From NCBI GenBank assembly GCA_905250025.1, contig CAJNOJ010000256.1:1-64000 (forward strand): DNA of 64,000 nt, read 5' to 3'. Below the pieces are notes generated by a model, which was given only the letters and a program-made list of their open reading frames with translations, was not told where the DNA came from and did not search any database. Positions 9,366 to 19,871 of this stretch are shown here, in pieces (positions within the stretch are counted from its first letter, which is position 1; every line of letters starts with the position of its first letter). Source of the DNA: Adineta ricciae. Taxonomy: Eukaryota > Rotifera > Eurotatoria > Adinetida > Adinetidae. The translations under genes and the position numbers were made by a program.

Positions 9366-9895
9366 CTAGAGCGCAATTCGGAAACAGTTGATTCGATTTC
9401 GATCAGGACATTGACTGAACTATTTGCATGCTTTGCTACTTAACTCTTCACGCAAAACCCTTGTCTATGGCCATTGAGGGTGCGATACATCTGTGAATAA
9501 AGTCCTATTATTTGCCAAAGTATGAACTTGAAATAGATTGTTAACAATTTTTGTTGGATTCTATATGATCCTTTGAAATAAAAAGAAAAAAGGTTTTCAA
9601 TCAGATTAAAGTCTGATGCTTCGAAAATTATATTCATGATTGAGTCGTACTTTCAATGATAATCCTGCTACAGTCATGTGTTTATGATTAGAATAGCAAA
9701 AAATGGTTCCAATGAGTAATTATCTCAAGACAAGAGATCATTTTTCATTCCCTTTTATAAATATGCATCGATTGGAAATGTAGTAATTGCCGACATATCC
9801 TAGTTTTTTATTTCATAGGAAAAATCGAGACAAAATCATCGTATTACAATAAAAGTGCTTGTAGTAATCTTTTAGATAACTGATGAGTGTTCTTT
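9366..9895. other. Intergenic, haplotype B, upstream of the second cluster
   Basis: No gene is seen. Similarity to haplotype A begins at about 9470 (A: about 785) and continues into the wax synthase gene. Between 9366 and 9470 nothing matches A. Confidence 0.5.
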
Positions 9896-10879
9896 TCAAA
9901 GACAAAAGTCAGGTATGGGCACTTTTGGTATCCATTCTACGTTTATCAATGGCGGTGGGTTCAGCACCAAAAATTCGGATCCTTGTCGAATAAATGGTGC
10001 AAGCATCAACGGAGCTGTTATGATCAGAAATACATGTGTGGTTAACCATCCAATATATCCAGGAAGTGGACGATTTAGATTCGCTTCGAAACAACAAACT
10101 AAACCATGCACAAAGAAGAACATAAATGCTGGAAATAGTGCTGAGTAATCATTGAACAGAACCAATGCGAGATGAGCATGTAGGAGACCACTAACACTAA
10201 AAGTCAGCAATCCGGCCACAGTCGGAGCTGAGAATTGTGCACAGATTGGTTGAAAGATAGATTCTTTGAGAACTGTATTCACAATCTGATTGTATCTTCG
10301 ACCCCAAAACTCTCGTAAAGACGTGCTTAAGATTGGTAAATTGGTAAATGATTCTAATGTATATTTGTTCCGAGTGAGCAGTCGAATGAAAACAGCTTCG
10401 GAATCAAGAAAATAAGATATGGTCATCATTGACGAGTAAAACAAGAGAATTCTTGCAAAACTAACTCGTGTTTCACAACTGATTGTCCATCGATAAGTCC
10501 AATGGTTGACGAACAATTTCAGAACGATTAGAATAAGTTGTGCACTGATTGGCCACTGATTTCTAAAGGATTGTTGGGATCGAATGGGAAGAAAAGTCCA
10601 AAGAATTTTCGCGAGATATGATTGAAATGTTAATGGTGAATTCGTTGTACAAACAGTTAGTTGAATCAAACGTATAGATATCAACCAAGCTATGGCTAAA
10701 ATGATCACTGATGACGCGTCAAATGTTGGTAGATCTTGACAAGTGATCCAAGTTAATAAGCCACATGGAAATAACGTGAGGAGAAATCGAAGAAAACCAT
10801 ATGGAATAAGACGAATGATATAGTAAGAGATGATTATATATGCAATCCAGCTCAGAAGAACTGACGAGGACAGAGTCAT
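9896..10879 (-). CDS. Wax synthase-like membrane O-acyltransferase, copy B
   Basis: Allelic partner of 1204-2187 with the same REFWGRRYNQIV and SGLLHAHLAL blocks and the same C-terminus (PKVPIPDFCL). A 2-bp difference upstream puts the long N-terminal extension possible in A out of frame. The open frame here begins MHFTTMTLSSS (10894); the Met at 10879 is the shared start. Amino-acid differences are few and mostly conservative in the membrane segments, so both alleles look functional. Confidence 0.75.
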   Translation of the reverse strand: MTLSSSVLLSWIAYIIISYYIIRLIPYGFLRFLLTLFPCGLLTWITCQDLPTFDASSVIILAIAWLISIRLIQLTVCTTNSPLTFQSYLAKILWTFLPIRSQQSFRNQWPISAQLILIVLKLFVNHWTYRWTISCETRVSFARILLFYSSMMTISYFLDSEAVFIRLLTRNKYTLESFTNLPILSTSLREFWGRRYNQIVNTVLKESIFQPICAQFSAPTVAGLLTFSVSGLLHAHLALVLFNDYSALFPAFMFFFVHGLVCCFEANLNRPLPGYIGWLTTHVFLIITAPLMLAPFIRQGSEFLVLNPPPLINVEWIPKVPIPDFCL

Positions 10880-11106
10880 GGTAGTAAAATGCACTGATAA
10901 CTTTCTTTTGTATATTTATTATCTTTTCAAAGATATGCCCATTTGATGACCTTGAATGAGTCATTGTTCGTTTGCAAAGAACAGAACTGTGTGGTTGTTA
11001 CGAACATCGTCTTTTTTTCTGTCAGAACGAGAAAAGAAAAAAGCACATATGTAAACAATTTTGTTAAATTTTGTAGTCGAACGAATGACGGTAATCAGAA
11101 GTTTAA

Positions 11107-12696
11107 ATGTTAACCAAACGACGAATCTTAGCATTACTCAAATTGATCTCAGTTTCATTTTGCATTGTTTTACTGCAAAAAACTTACGTTCGACTATGGA
11201 ATCATTCGACGCCGATAGGTCAAACAAATAGAACATTGGAAACACGAATTCGTTGTATAGGTCCACTCATCAATCAATCCTGTTTATTCGAAAATCTCTA
11301 CTATATCAATGGCGACTTTATCATTTTAACAGTCAACGGAACGTTGCTACCAGATTATTCTGTTCGAACGAATTCGCTTCAGCTTTGGCCAAAAGTACGA
11401 CAAAAGCGTGTTTTTGATTCTTATCCGTCTCTGGAACATTTCGTTCGGACAATCGCTGAACCGACAATTATTCCTGATGTCACTGTTTATTTTATTCAAG
11501 ATTGGCAATACAATATTGGTCATGCATTATTTGATGGGCTGTATCCTGCTTATCTTGCTTTGATTCGTTTCTCTCCGCGACATCTTCATCCATTTCGACT
11601 ATTTACAGATTTTCGTGATTGTGATAAATGTTGGACTGAAGACATCTATCAAAGATTCTCTGGCCTGCCAATGATCAAAGAGCTTCAGTTCATGCAGTCG
11701 TCCACGCGACGATGGTTTATGTTCGAAGAGATCGTTATGGGAAGTGGGATGATGTGTCAACGTTGTACACAAACAAATTTTCAATTACCTGGTGGAATTG
11801 ACCTAGACGGCTCACGGCTCTTTCGTGATCGAATGTATCGGCAGCATGGGTTATTACCACCAAGAGTTCGACATCGATCGTCATCTGAATATCGAACATC
11901 AAGCGATGTTCTTCACACTTATGTCATTCATAATAAACGTTTTCACAATGATGATATTCAACAGATTCAAAACGCCATCGCTGAAATCAACAACTATACA
12001 CATTCCTTTAACAAGAAACAACAGCAGCAGCCGTTAATTCATATATCTTATCTTCATTATGAAGATGTACCACTTCGCAATTTGACTCCGTCATTATTTC
12101 AAGATAACAAATTCATTGCACAATTACGTCTCTTACGACAGATGGATATTCATATAAGTGCGCCGGGGACAGGTCAAATGTATCAAACATTTTTACCGGA
12201 CGGTTCTATTCATATCAATCTCGGTGGTCTAAAACCCGATGGGTTAGATAAAACAAAGCAAGTGTTTACTTCGTTCGGCGAACAATATATGACAAGCGGA
12301 ACACCGTATATCAAGGGTCTTTATTACCCAATTAATGAGCGAGTAAAAGGGATTCGACAAGGTGAGGTTGTCCGATTAGTCCGACAAGCGGCGAAATTAA
12401 TCCTTGATGGGTTCGCCATACCAGTGAATCCATATGATAACTTGGCGAACGATGGACAATTGTTTATAGAAATGTGTGCTAAAGATCCCGTCTTTTGTTC
12501 GTTAGTAACAACAAGACCTGCACAAACACACTTTCCCTGTTTTAACTTTTGGATTGAAGAGCTTATTCATGAGTATCGACAATGGAAAGTGGGAGGAGTA
12601 ATTGACAATCAGAAAAATCTCACTTGTATATACAATCAAACTTTACTACGACAACTAAGACAGAAGTACGGAATTACACACGACTATTCGTTTTGA
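11107..12696 (+). CDS. GT61-family glycosyltransferase, copy B
   Basis: Allele of 2419-4014, 529 residues. The membrane anchor and both family blocks are identical to A. The main length difference is a shorter polyglutamine stretch (NKKQQQQPL against KKEQQQQQHPL). Flanking geometry is the same: 227 bp from the divergent wax synthase start and a short convergent gap to the receptor. Intronless, complete. Confidence 0.8.
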   Translation: MLTKRRILALLKLISVSFCIVLLQKTYVRLWNHSTPIGQTNRTLETRIRCIGPLINQSCLFENLYYINGDFIILTVNGTLLPDYSVRTNSLQLWPKVRQKRVFDSYPSLEHFVRTIAEPTIIPDVTVYFIQDWQYNIGHALFDGLYPAYLALIRFSPRHLHPFRLFTDFRDCDKCWTEDIYQRFSGLPMIKELQFMQSSTRRWFMFEEIVMGSGMMCQRCTQTNFQLPGGIDLDGSRLFRDRMYRQHGLLPPRVRHRSSSEYRTSSDVLHTYVIHNKRFHNDDIQQIQNAIAEINNYTHSFNKKQQQQPLIHISYLHYEDVPLRNLTPSLFQDNKFIAQLRLLRQMDIHISAPGTGQMYQTFLPDGSIHINLGGLKPDGLDKTKQVFTSFGEQYMTSGTPYIKGLYYPINERVKGIRQGEVVRLVRQAAKLILDGFAIPVNPYDNLANDGQLFIEMCAKDPVFCSLVTTRPAQTHFPCFNFWIEELIHEYRQWKVGGVIDNQKNLTCIYNQTLLRQLRQKYGITHDYSF

Positions 12697-12772
12697 AAAG
12701 CCTAGATCCCAAATGGTTATTTCTTTTATTTGTTCTAAATAATTAAAAAAAAACATTTTTTAAAAGAAAAAT

Positions 12773-15445
12773 TCATGTATGACGATGTGAACGAACGAAA
12801 GGCATATGGTCTGAATATGAAAGACTAGAGACAGGAGTAGGAGATGGAGGAGTATCAAGTGCTATGTCATTTGGGATAATCGCTTTCGATCTGTAATGTG
12901 TGTGCATTATCCTTCCTATGTACATTAGTATCGATAGAAGACTAATAACTCCAAAGACAGCAAACAAATCAGCGATGGCTTTAAATGGTAAATCTGTTGG
13001 ATCTGGTGTTCCTGAGTCCTGTGCGCATGTTGTTGCCTGAAACCATTTTCTTTGCAACTCATTGAACACATTTGCTTCACGGAATGATAATACGGTGACG
13101 TCCAGAATCTGTTCATATAACCACTTCTTTGGATACATGATTCCGAATGAACTATGATCGAAACCGGCACCGACAAGAGTCAAATTGCAATAGACGGCAC
13201 TGGTCGCGTACTCGACGACACCTGAATCCATGATTGATGCATCGATAACTTTATTTAATAACTTTTCGTACATATCTTCTTTGGTTGTTAACGGATAATA
13301 ATTTCGACTACCACCAGTGATTTCTCGAAGAAAATAATCTTCAATCGAAGTACCTGTAAGAATGCCAATTCGATTGTATGGAACTTTTCCATTTTTAATA
13401 TCGTCAATGCCGACGATGAAATCTTGTGATTGAGATAGAGTTAACTTCGCTGTTAACGTTGCTTGATATGCGGCAATGAGAACAACGCTGACGACGTATA
13501 TACCGCTTGTCAGGATGCGACCAGGTGATGTTTTTGCTTGGAAATCAACACCGTATCCAATAAGTGTTCCAATTGCATACCAAATACTCATTCCAATGCG
13601 AGAAATTACTGGTTTTTTTCTGAGTTCTGCATGGCGTACTTCATAGAAGTAAAGTAGCAAAGCAGACCAAAGAACGACGAGGGCGATCATGATCCAGAGA
13701 ATTATTGGAAATGGTTTCAAAAAAGCGAAACGACCATAACTTTCGGAAGTTTTCTTTCGAATGATAATTCGTAATGTGTTGTCAAAGATTGACTCAGAAA
13801 ACGATACTTTTTCTCTTCGAACGGCTAAAATTGTGATATCTCCAACTATCATATCGAATTTGTCATTTACTATTAAATCAGGCAAACTGCTATATGTAAC
13901 ATTTTCAGGTATTAAAGTGACATTTGCGATAAATCCCATTTTTTCTTGTAGACGATAAACCAAATCAACGGCATAGCCGACTAATTTTGCCTTCTTATTT
14001 CCATATTCATCTTTAATTTCCTTCTCCATAGCAAATGGAACTGTTTCTTTAACACCAATACGTAATGTAACGCCCTGAATGGATGCGTAACCGGTTGGTA
14101 CAGTTAAGGATTGACCAGGCCAGACAATAATGTTTTTTTCAGCATGTTGGGTCCAGTCAGCTGATCCAGTGGATACTAGGACTGGAACAAAGTTAAGAGT
14201 TTTGGAAAAACGTTGAACATTTTTCACAATATAATAGGAACCATTAATTCGATCTGTTGTATTAATCGAAAATTGAACAGTACCGGTGACACCCAGAAAA
14301 GTATTTGTTTTGAGTATATCAAATATTGAATGCATATTTAAAGCACGTCTGTCAAAACAAAACGATGTGTTCGTAAACCCAATGCACGATGAAAAATTGC
14401 TGTTGGAGCACAATCGTGCAAATGATTCAATCAACGCCCATGTTGCATCAAATGCAAACAATGTGTAATAATCAACGTTCGCTGTGCCAGGAAACGATTC
14501 AGGTTCATACTTCTTCCAAATAGTGTACGCATCATTTAACAATGTCTGATTTACTGGTGCGCCTGCCAGATTTCCTACCACAGGACTGATTGATAGTATT
14601 CCGACTAAGCGATCATACCAAGTGTCGTTGAAATCCGTTAACAAAACATCACCGCCCAATATCCATGTAAATAGTGGACCAACTACATCCGCTTTGAGAC
14701 CACTTTGTAGAATTAGTGTTGCATAAGTCGAGTCGGCCCAAACGATTACGATCCGTGCTAAACTGCGTGTCAATATACCTTTCAAATCACCCCGAATGGC
14801 CAATGTTGTCATATCGAAGATCATTGTGTCTGTAACAGTTATATTGCTATCAGCAAACACATCAGAAAGGGCTTTAACACCTCCCACTCCAAATTCATCA
14901 TTTTGGTAAATAATGATACACATTGTCCAATTGAATCGCACAAATAGTTTAGCCATAGCCAAAGCTGCGTCATTATCCGAAGGTACCGTACGATAAAAAC
15001 TTGTATATGCAATTCGATCGGACAGTTTAGGGTCAGTTGCACCATAGGATATGATGGGAATATCGATATCTTCAGTAAATGGTGCAAGTACATGTGCTTC
15101 TCGCGAAACTGACGGTCCAACAATACCGACAATATTGGAAGTCGACACTGCTTCACATGTCATACGAAGAGCGTTCATGGCATTACCTGACGTTGTTTCA
15201 AGACGCCAACCCAAATATTCACCTCCGACAGTTATACCGTATTGATGAGAAAGCAGTATAGCCGAGTAGAACATCGCACGAGTTTGATAATACCATGACT
15301 GAATATTAGTGATATCTGTAATATTTTGTGAAAGATATAGTAGCTGAATTGCCGATGAATTCGTTGAAGGCCAAGTTCCTTCTACTTGCCGTTGAACAAA
15401 AAGGAAATACAAACATAAGCACTGAAACTTCCATACGAACGTCAT
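12773..15445 (-). CDS. Ionotropic glutamate receptor with K+-channel-like GYG pore, copy B
   Basis: Allele of 4090-6762, 890 residues from the shared start MTFVWKF. An in-frame ATG seven codons upstream (15466) exists only in this copy because of a small difference before the start, so I do not use it. The pore signature TLIGYGVD, the S1 Arg, the M3 block and the S2 Asp (MDSGVVEY) are identical to A. Differences concentrate in the amino-terminal domain and the cytoplasmic tail (for example PSPTPVSSLSYSDHMPF here). Conservation of the pore in both alleles argues against a sequencing error. Confidence 0.9.
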   Translation of the reverse strand: MTFVWKFQCLCLYFLFVQRQVEGTWPSTNSSAIQLLYLSQNITDITNIQSWYYQTRAMFYSAILLSHQYGITVGGEYLGWRLETTSGNAMNALRMTCEAVSTSNIVGIVGPSVSREAHVLAPFTEDIDIPIISYGATDPKLSDRIAYTSFYRTVPSDNDAALAMAKLFVRFNWTMCIIIYQNDEFGVGGVKALSDVFADSNITVTDTMIFDMTTLAIRGDLKGILTRSLARIVIVWADSTYATLILQSGLKADVVGPLFTWILGGDVLLTDFNDTWYDRLVGILSISPVVGNLAGAPVNQTLLNDAYTIWKKYEPESFPGTANVDYYTLFAFDATWALIESFARLCSNSNFSSCIGFTNTSFCFDRRALNMHSIFDILKTNTFLGVTGTVQFSINTTDRINGSYYIVKNVQRFSKTLNFVPVLVSTGSADWTQHAEKNIIVWPGQSLTVPTGYASIQGVTLRIGVKETVPFAMEKEIKDEYGNKKAKLVGYAVDLVYRLQEKMGFIANVTLIPENVTYSSLPDLIVNDKFDMIVGDITILAVRREKVSFSESIFDNTLRIIIRKKTSESYGRFAFLKPFPIILWIMIALVVLWSALLLYFYEVRHAELRKKPVISRIGMSIWYAIGTLIGYGVDFQAKTSPGRILTSGIYVVSVVLIAAYQATLTAKLTLSQSQDFIVGIDDIKNGKVPYNRIGILTGTSIEDYFLREITGGSRNYYPLTTKEDMYEKLLNKVIDASIMDSGVVEYATSAVYCNLTLVGAGFDHSSFGIMYPKKWLYEQILDVTVLSFREANVFNELQRKWFQATTCAQDSGTPDPTDLPFKAIADLFAVFGVISLLSILMYIGRIMHTHYRSKAIIPNDIALDTPPSPTPVSSLSYSDHMPFVRSHRHT

Positions 15446-16417
15446 CGCAATCTGAAAAGAAAACATTTGTCATAAAGACTCTGATTTTTCTTTCGTTTTA
15501 TGTGTACACGTAAAGGTTAGTATCGAATATAAAAAAAACATTATGCATGGTTAATTCTGAATAGGTATTAAATTATATATGTACATGTGTCTGTCGGAGA
15601 AAATCAAGCGTATTCACTTCCTTTATTTTCGAATAGAATACATCGAATAACACTACATCATAGTGACACAATGCATAACCTAACTGCGTTATTTTTTCAC
15701 CTGGGTAAACAATTTTGTCCAATCTTTTCAAATCATGACATTGTACCATTTCATACTTTCTTTCATAATTAAATATCGATTCTCTTTACTCGAATATAAC
15801 ATAGTAGTGAAGACATCAGACGGATTTCGTAAAGTTACCTTAGACGACTAGAAATGAATATATGCGTACTATGAAGAATACAAATCATATGCATATAGTT
15901 GCGTTCCAGTATCACAGATAATCAATGAAATAATACGATCAAACAGAACCCTCTCACCCTCAAGCACCGCTTGAGATCTGAAAACGACTGGGTCGGTGTT
16001 GAAAAAGTTTCAATTTATCAGTTCTGGAACATAATTCTGATAATTCTTTGTAGAGAAGTTTGATGAATATTTCCTTGCCTCTCTGTTCGTTGCGCAATAT
16101 TTTTAGTTTATGTATTTTAGATTTATTGAATACGACAAGATGATTATAAGGTATAATTTTTTTGCAATATCTACGTGAAAAATTGATCTGCCTCTAATTT
16201 GCTTAATCTAAGCTTATGGAGGATGGGCTGTTGCTGGAAGGCATCTACAGAAAGTTTTTCTATAAGCAAGAAGCCATGTTTAAGAGTGTACTAGAGAAAG
16301 GTCACTACAGTTGCAGTTGCGGGTTCAGTTGAAACATGATGCAACTTTGGTTAGCAGGAATAACAAAGACCAGAAGTCATCTGCCTTTAATATTATAAAT
16401 GGGAATTTTTCTTGCTA
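15446..16417. other. Intergenic, copy B (partner of 6763-7714)
   Basis: Alignable throughout with the A interval. No coding or RNA feature is visible. It contains the receptor's upstream region and the 3' side of the deaminase-like gene. Confidence 0.5.
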
Positions 16418-19400
16418 TTAATGTGTATCATCGTCATCATCCGAACGTGGTCGCTTAAGAATCGAAGCAACCGGAGCAGTACCAATAGACGGATTAGTAT
16501 CCGACTGATTTGAGTCATTAGTAGGTTGTTGCAGGATATTGTGAGCAGGTATTGTTGCACCACTTGCAATAGAAGCAATAACAGTTTGCTCAGTTTCAGC
16601 CATACATGGGCTTGATTTAAATTTCAATAGTTGCCGATATATTTCATGAACAGCAGCTGTAGCGGCGCTGGCATGAGGACATAGAACATACAAGAAATGT
16701 TGATCGCTATCCCCACGCACTTTAGGACTTGGATTCACTCGAAGATTGCACTGGCCAGTCGGGCTATATGCGAACGCATATGTGTACTTATTAGTGTTTG
16801 TATACAACACTAAAGTGCGCTCCGTGGAGTCTTTATTATTAGTATTACCCGATGCTTTCAAGGCCTTCGCCACTTCTTCACCATTCACATTGACTGCATA
16901 GGCACGAATATCAATTGAGTCTTTTAACTTGGATATGTGGTCATAAATGGCTCTTGGATCCGTGGACCGTGAGTCCATCGAGTAAATTACAGTACGGCCA
17001 AATTCTAATTTAATTTCGTGTTTAAGAGCTTCATTAGCTTTTGTATCATTCTTACAAAGGACAAAAGTAGATAAAATACTTTTCCAGTTACCATAAATAA
17101 AATCGAATTTCTTTTTTGATTCCTCATTTTTTGCCTTCGACTCTTCATTTAAATTTCCGAATTTCGTACTATAATCTTTATAAAGTTTTTCCTTGTCCCA
17201 CTCTTCGTGAGTAACGGTCTGACAAACAAATGCTATGTGCGCCATAACGTCTGTAGTCCAGTTGGCAGTACTTTCCTGGGTAGGAGTATTGTCTTCATCT
17301 TCATTCGTATTTTCACCAGTAGGTACAATTGTATTTTGATCGCGGAGTAATTGTTCGACGTCTGGATGAACAATAACATATCCAGTTGAATACGTTTCTT
17401 TTAAATCCACATTTTCTAATGGTGGATCTAAGTTTGAGTTGTTTACATTCCAAAAACAATACTTTTTCATCGCTGCAAAAATACACTCGAGATGCTCCTT
17501 TGAATTAATTATTTTGCTTGAAATTGCGTGGCAGTATTCGGCAGCTAATGAATGATGGCCAGGATGCACGGATGAACATTGATCGATAGGCCAAATTCCA
17601 TCATCATCAGTTCCGAGAACGATCGGTATCTTATTGTCAAACAATCTTTTAAGGCATAACATCTTTGAATCATCTTCTGAGCGTATTGTTGGCCCAAGTA
17701 AATATCTATTACTAGTAATATTCACTTCGAAAGCAATGTTTTTCAATAAATCACCCGCAAGATGACGCATTTGTGCCACGAGTACAGATGATTTACGAAC
17801 TCTACACGACCTCGTAGGTTCAGCCAAAATTTTATTAAACGCGATACCATGACCAATTCGAATACCACGCTTAAGTTCTTGTTGAAGAAAATGTAAACAA
17901 CGAAAGACAATATACATATGTGCCACGAACAGTCGGTAAGCCGGACTCTCATCATCAATATATTTCACATTTTCACCGCAATGAATACGAACGCCGAAAT
18001 AAGAGTTTTTAGCCCTTTGATCTTTAATAAACTTGATGAATGGACGCGCAATAAACGGACAGTAAGGAAATCCGAGTTCATCACCAAAAAGGTCGAGTCC
18101 AACGACCCACTGGGAAAAACAAGGTGTAGTTTCGCTGACGTCTTTTAATTTTTCTAACTGTTTCAGACATGGACCAAAAGCTAGGTTTTCTTCGCATTTG
18201 CTAAGTTTACGCGGCTCTGTTTCTGTCAACATACTACGACTCTCTTCAATTTTTTCGTTCATTAACATTATTGCTTCGTGTGGCTTAATATATAAGAATT
18301 GAAGCGCTTTATCTTGATCAAGTGGAAAAGGCTCTTTGATGTTTTGCCGATTGAAACCAGCCAGAAACTTATAAGTAACAGTGGGTGTAGTAGAGGTTGT
18401 GCTTTCACCATTCGGCTTAATGCGTCCTTTGAAAGCAACTTGAAGATGAGGGAAATAGCCGTTAAGAACGAGTTGTGAAAAAGAACTGCATTCATCTTGT
18501 GCTTCATAGACAGATGATGATGAATTCTTGTTGATATCCTTAATTTTCTGGAGGCCATAAACTTGAACACTGCGAAGTACATCAAACACCCATGGACAGC
18601 AAAGGTCATTGACGCTGACTGATATCTCACAATATCGAACGGGAGGTAAGCAAGTCTGGTAACGTTCGATAATGTGCGCAAGAAGCGTGGCTAGAATATC
18701 TAGTCTTTGCGAATAAATCGAATCCTTAAGAGCAAATCGGCGTGGATAAAAATCAGGCGTGAAAGAACCGTGAAAACTATGAAAGTCAATAGGACGAGCA
18801 GGTGTTCCTGAAGCATCGCACATTGAAAAGGCGTTGACAAGATGGCCACGTGCTAATTTCGCTGCTTCAACTGATGACGTCGTCGACTCAGTACTAAGCA
18901 GATTTCGTAACTGTGCAACTTCGATGCCATAAACTACATCGAATTTTTGTTTTCTAGCATTAAAAATAATCCAATGTTTAAAATGGATTTTCCGATTTGC
19001 CAGATGGCCGCCTAGCTTTTCACTGATAGCCAATTCGACAAATCCTTGACACGATGAATCCTTGATGTTTAGACCTTTCGCCAAATCAGATAATTCCAAG
19101 ATAACGTCACNAGTACTAAGCAGATTTCGTAACTGTGCAACTTCGATGCCATAAACTACATCGAATTTTTGTTTTCTAGCATTAAAAATAATCCAATGTT
19201 TAAAATGGATTTTCCGATTTGCCAGATGGCCGCCTAGCTTTTCACTGATAGCCAGTTCGACAAATCCTTGACACGATGAATCCTTGATGTTTAGACCTTT
19301 CGCCAAATCAGATAATTCCAAGATAACGTCACATGAGAAATCATGTTTAAATGTCAGCTGATAATGAATTATTTTGTGATACAGTTCTTCATCTATAAGT

Positions 19401-19756
19401 TCGACTGGCACTTCAGGACAACCCTCTTGTTTTAATTGGTCTGTTATTTTTGTTCGTAATTGTTCAAGAGTTAGTAGAGTAGTTTTCCCGTCCCTTTCTT
19501 CATCAAGTGACGTCTCCATAAGTGTTCGGAAAAATTTTGCAGCGATCTTCCCATTTATAAAGCCTTTACCAAACCAAATGAGTGGACATAAAGCTTCAAC
19601 GAAGTCCTTTGAATGTCTTGGCATAATGGATTCATCCATCAAAATAGTATCAATCCAAAAGCCAGAATTACCCATACCAAGTAAATGGGTATGTAGATCA
19701 TACAGGAAAGGTTGTTCTTTCAAGATCATTGCCAAAGATTTTGTACCTTCAGTCAT
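16418..19756 (-). CDS. Adenosine/AMP deaminase-like hydrolase with unknown C-terminal domain, copy B
   Basis: The open frame is 1112 codons, but 74 come from an unmerged 221-bp overlap plus the N at 19111; the true protein should be about 1038 residues. The N-terminal part has the metal and base-deamination motifs of the adenosine deaminase superfamily in order: DLHTHLLG (His22, His24), HCGEN (His592 as given), RIGHGIAF (636) and GTDDDG (717). This suggests zinc-dependent deamination of an adenosine-type substrate. The last roughly 330 residues (from about MKKYCFWNV) match nothing I recognise. They include an acidic/polar linker, a Lys/Glu-rich helical stretch and a tail ending KRPRSDDDDD that resembles a nuclear localisation signal. 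At twice to three times the size of ADA or ADGF, the architecture is unusual. No signal peptide. Intronless. A conserved TATATAAG lies upstream at 19864-19871. Confidence 0.75.
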   Translation of the reverse strand: MTEGTKSLAMILKEQPFLYDLHTHLLGMGNSGFWIDTILMDESIMPRHSKDFVEALCPLIWFGKGFINGKIAAKFFRTLMETSLDEERDGKTTLLTLEQLRTKITDQLKQEGCPEVPVELIDEELYHKIIHYQLTFKHDFSCDVILELSDLAKGLNIKDSSCQGFVELAISEKLGGHLANRKIHFKHWIIFNARKQKFDVVYGIEVAQLRNLLSTXDVILELSDLAKGLNIKDSSCQGFVELAISEKLGGHLANRKIHFKHWIIFNARKQKFDVVYGIEVAQLRNLLSTESTTSSVEAAKLARGHLVNAFSMCDASGTPARPIDFHSFHGSFTPDFYPRRFALKDSIYSQRLDILATLLAHIIERYQTCLPPVRYCEISVSVNDLCCPWVFDVLRSVQVYGLQKIKDINKNSSSSVYEAQDECSSFSQLVLNGYFPHLQVAFKGRIKPNGESTTSTTPTVTYKFLAGFNRQNIKEPFPLDQDKALQFLYIKPHEAIMLMNEKIEESRSMLTETEPRKLSKCEENLAFGPCLKQLEKLKDVSETTPCFSQWVVGLDLFGDELGFPYCPFIARPFIKFIKDQRAKNSYFGVRIHCGENVKYIDDESPAYRLFVAHMYIVFRCLHFLQQELKRGIRIGHGIAFNKILAEPTRSCRVRKSSVLVAQMRHLAGDLLKNIAFEVNITSNRYLLGPTIRSEDDSKMLCLKRLFDNKIPIVLGTDDDGIWPIDQCSSVHPGHHSLAAEYCHAISSKIINSKEHLECIFAAMKKYCFWNVNNSNLDPPLENVDLKETYSTGYVIVHPDVEQLLRDQNTIVPTGENTNEDEDNTPTQESTANWTTDVMAHIAFVCQTVTHEEWDKEKLYKDYSTKFGNLNEESKAKNEESKKKFDFIYGNWKSILSTFVLCKNDTKANEALKHEIKLEFGRTVIYSMDSRSTDPRAIYDHISKLKDSIDIRAYAVNVNGEEVAKALKASGNTNNKDSTERTLVLYTNTNKYTYAFAYSPTGQCNLRVNPSPKVRGDSDQHFLYVLCPHASAATAAVHEIYRQLLKFKSSPCMAETEQTVIASIASGATIPAHNILQQPTNDSNQSDTNPSIGTAPVASILKRPRSDDDDDTH
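18890..19332. repeat. 221-bp direct repeat across an N (assembly overlap)
   Basis: Bases 18890-19110 are repeated as 19112-19332 with a single difference noticed (AATT against AGTT in a GCCARTTCG context). The repeat unit plus N is 222 bases, so the reading frame survives and inflates the protein by 74 residues. This is what two contig ends with an unrecognised overlap look like. Confidence 0.85.
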
Positions 19757-19863
19757 ATATAATAAGGTCTCTGTCGTAGTTTACAGCGAATCGAGTTCGT
19801 GAATAATCTGAAGCAAATTTTCAGTAGTAAAGAGAAAACAATAGAAGAGTTTTCCAATTTATA

Positions 19864-19871
19864 CTTATATA
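19864..19871 (-). promoter_or_regulatory. Probable TATA box of the deaminase-like gene
   Basis: On the minus strand the sequence reads TATATAAG, about 110 bases upstream of the start codon. The same octamer sits at 21524-21531 before the A copy. It is inferred from sequence and position only. Confidence 0.4.

Noticed and set aside
15446-15466. Seven-residue N-terminal extension of the receptor in copy B (MFSFQIA)
   Set aside because: It depends on a small difference upstream and is not possible in A; the signal peptide fits the downstream Met.
18890-19332. Internal domain repeat in the deaminase-like protein
   Set aside because: The two copies are nearly identical at DNA level, meet at an N and are absent as a pair from the A piece; this is an assembly overlap.
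1204-19756. Tandem duplication of the wax synthase-GT61-receptor-deaminase cluster
   Set aside because: Cut genes continue in the alternate pieces, joins are single Ns with overlaps or unrelated edges, and the second half of the window repeats the same pattern with other genes; two alleles explain it more simply.
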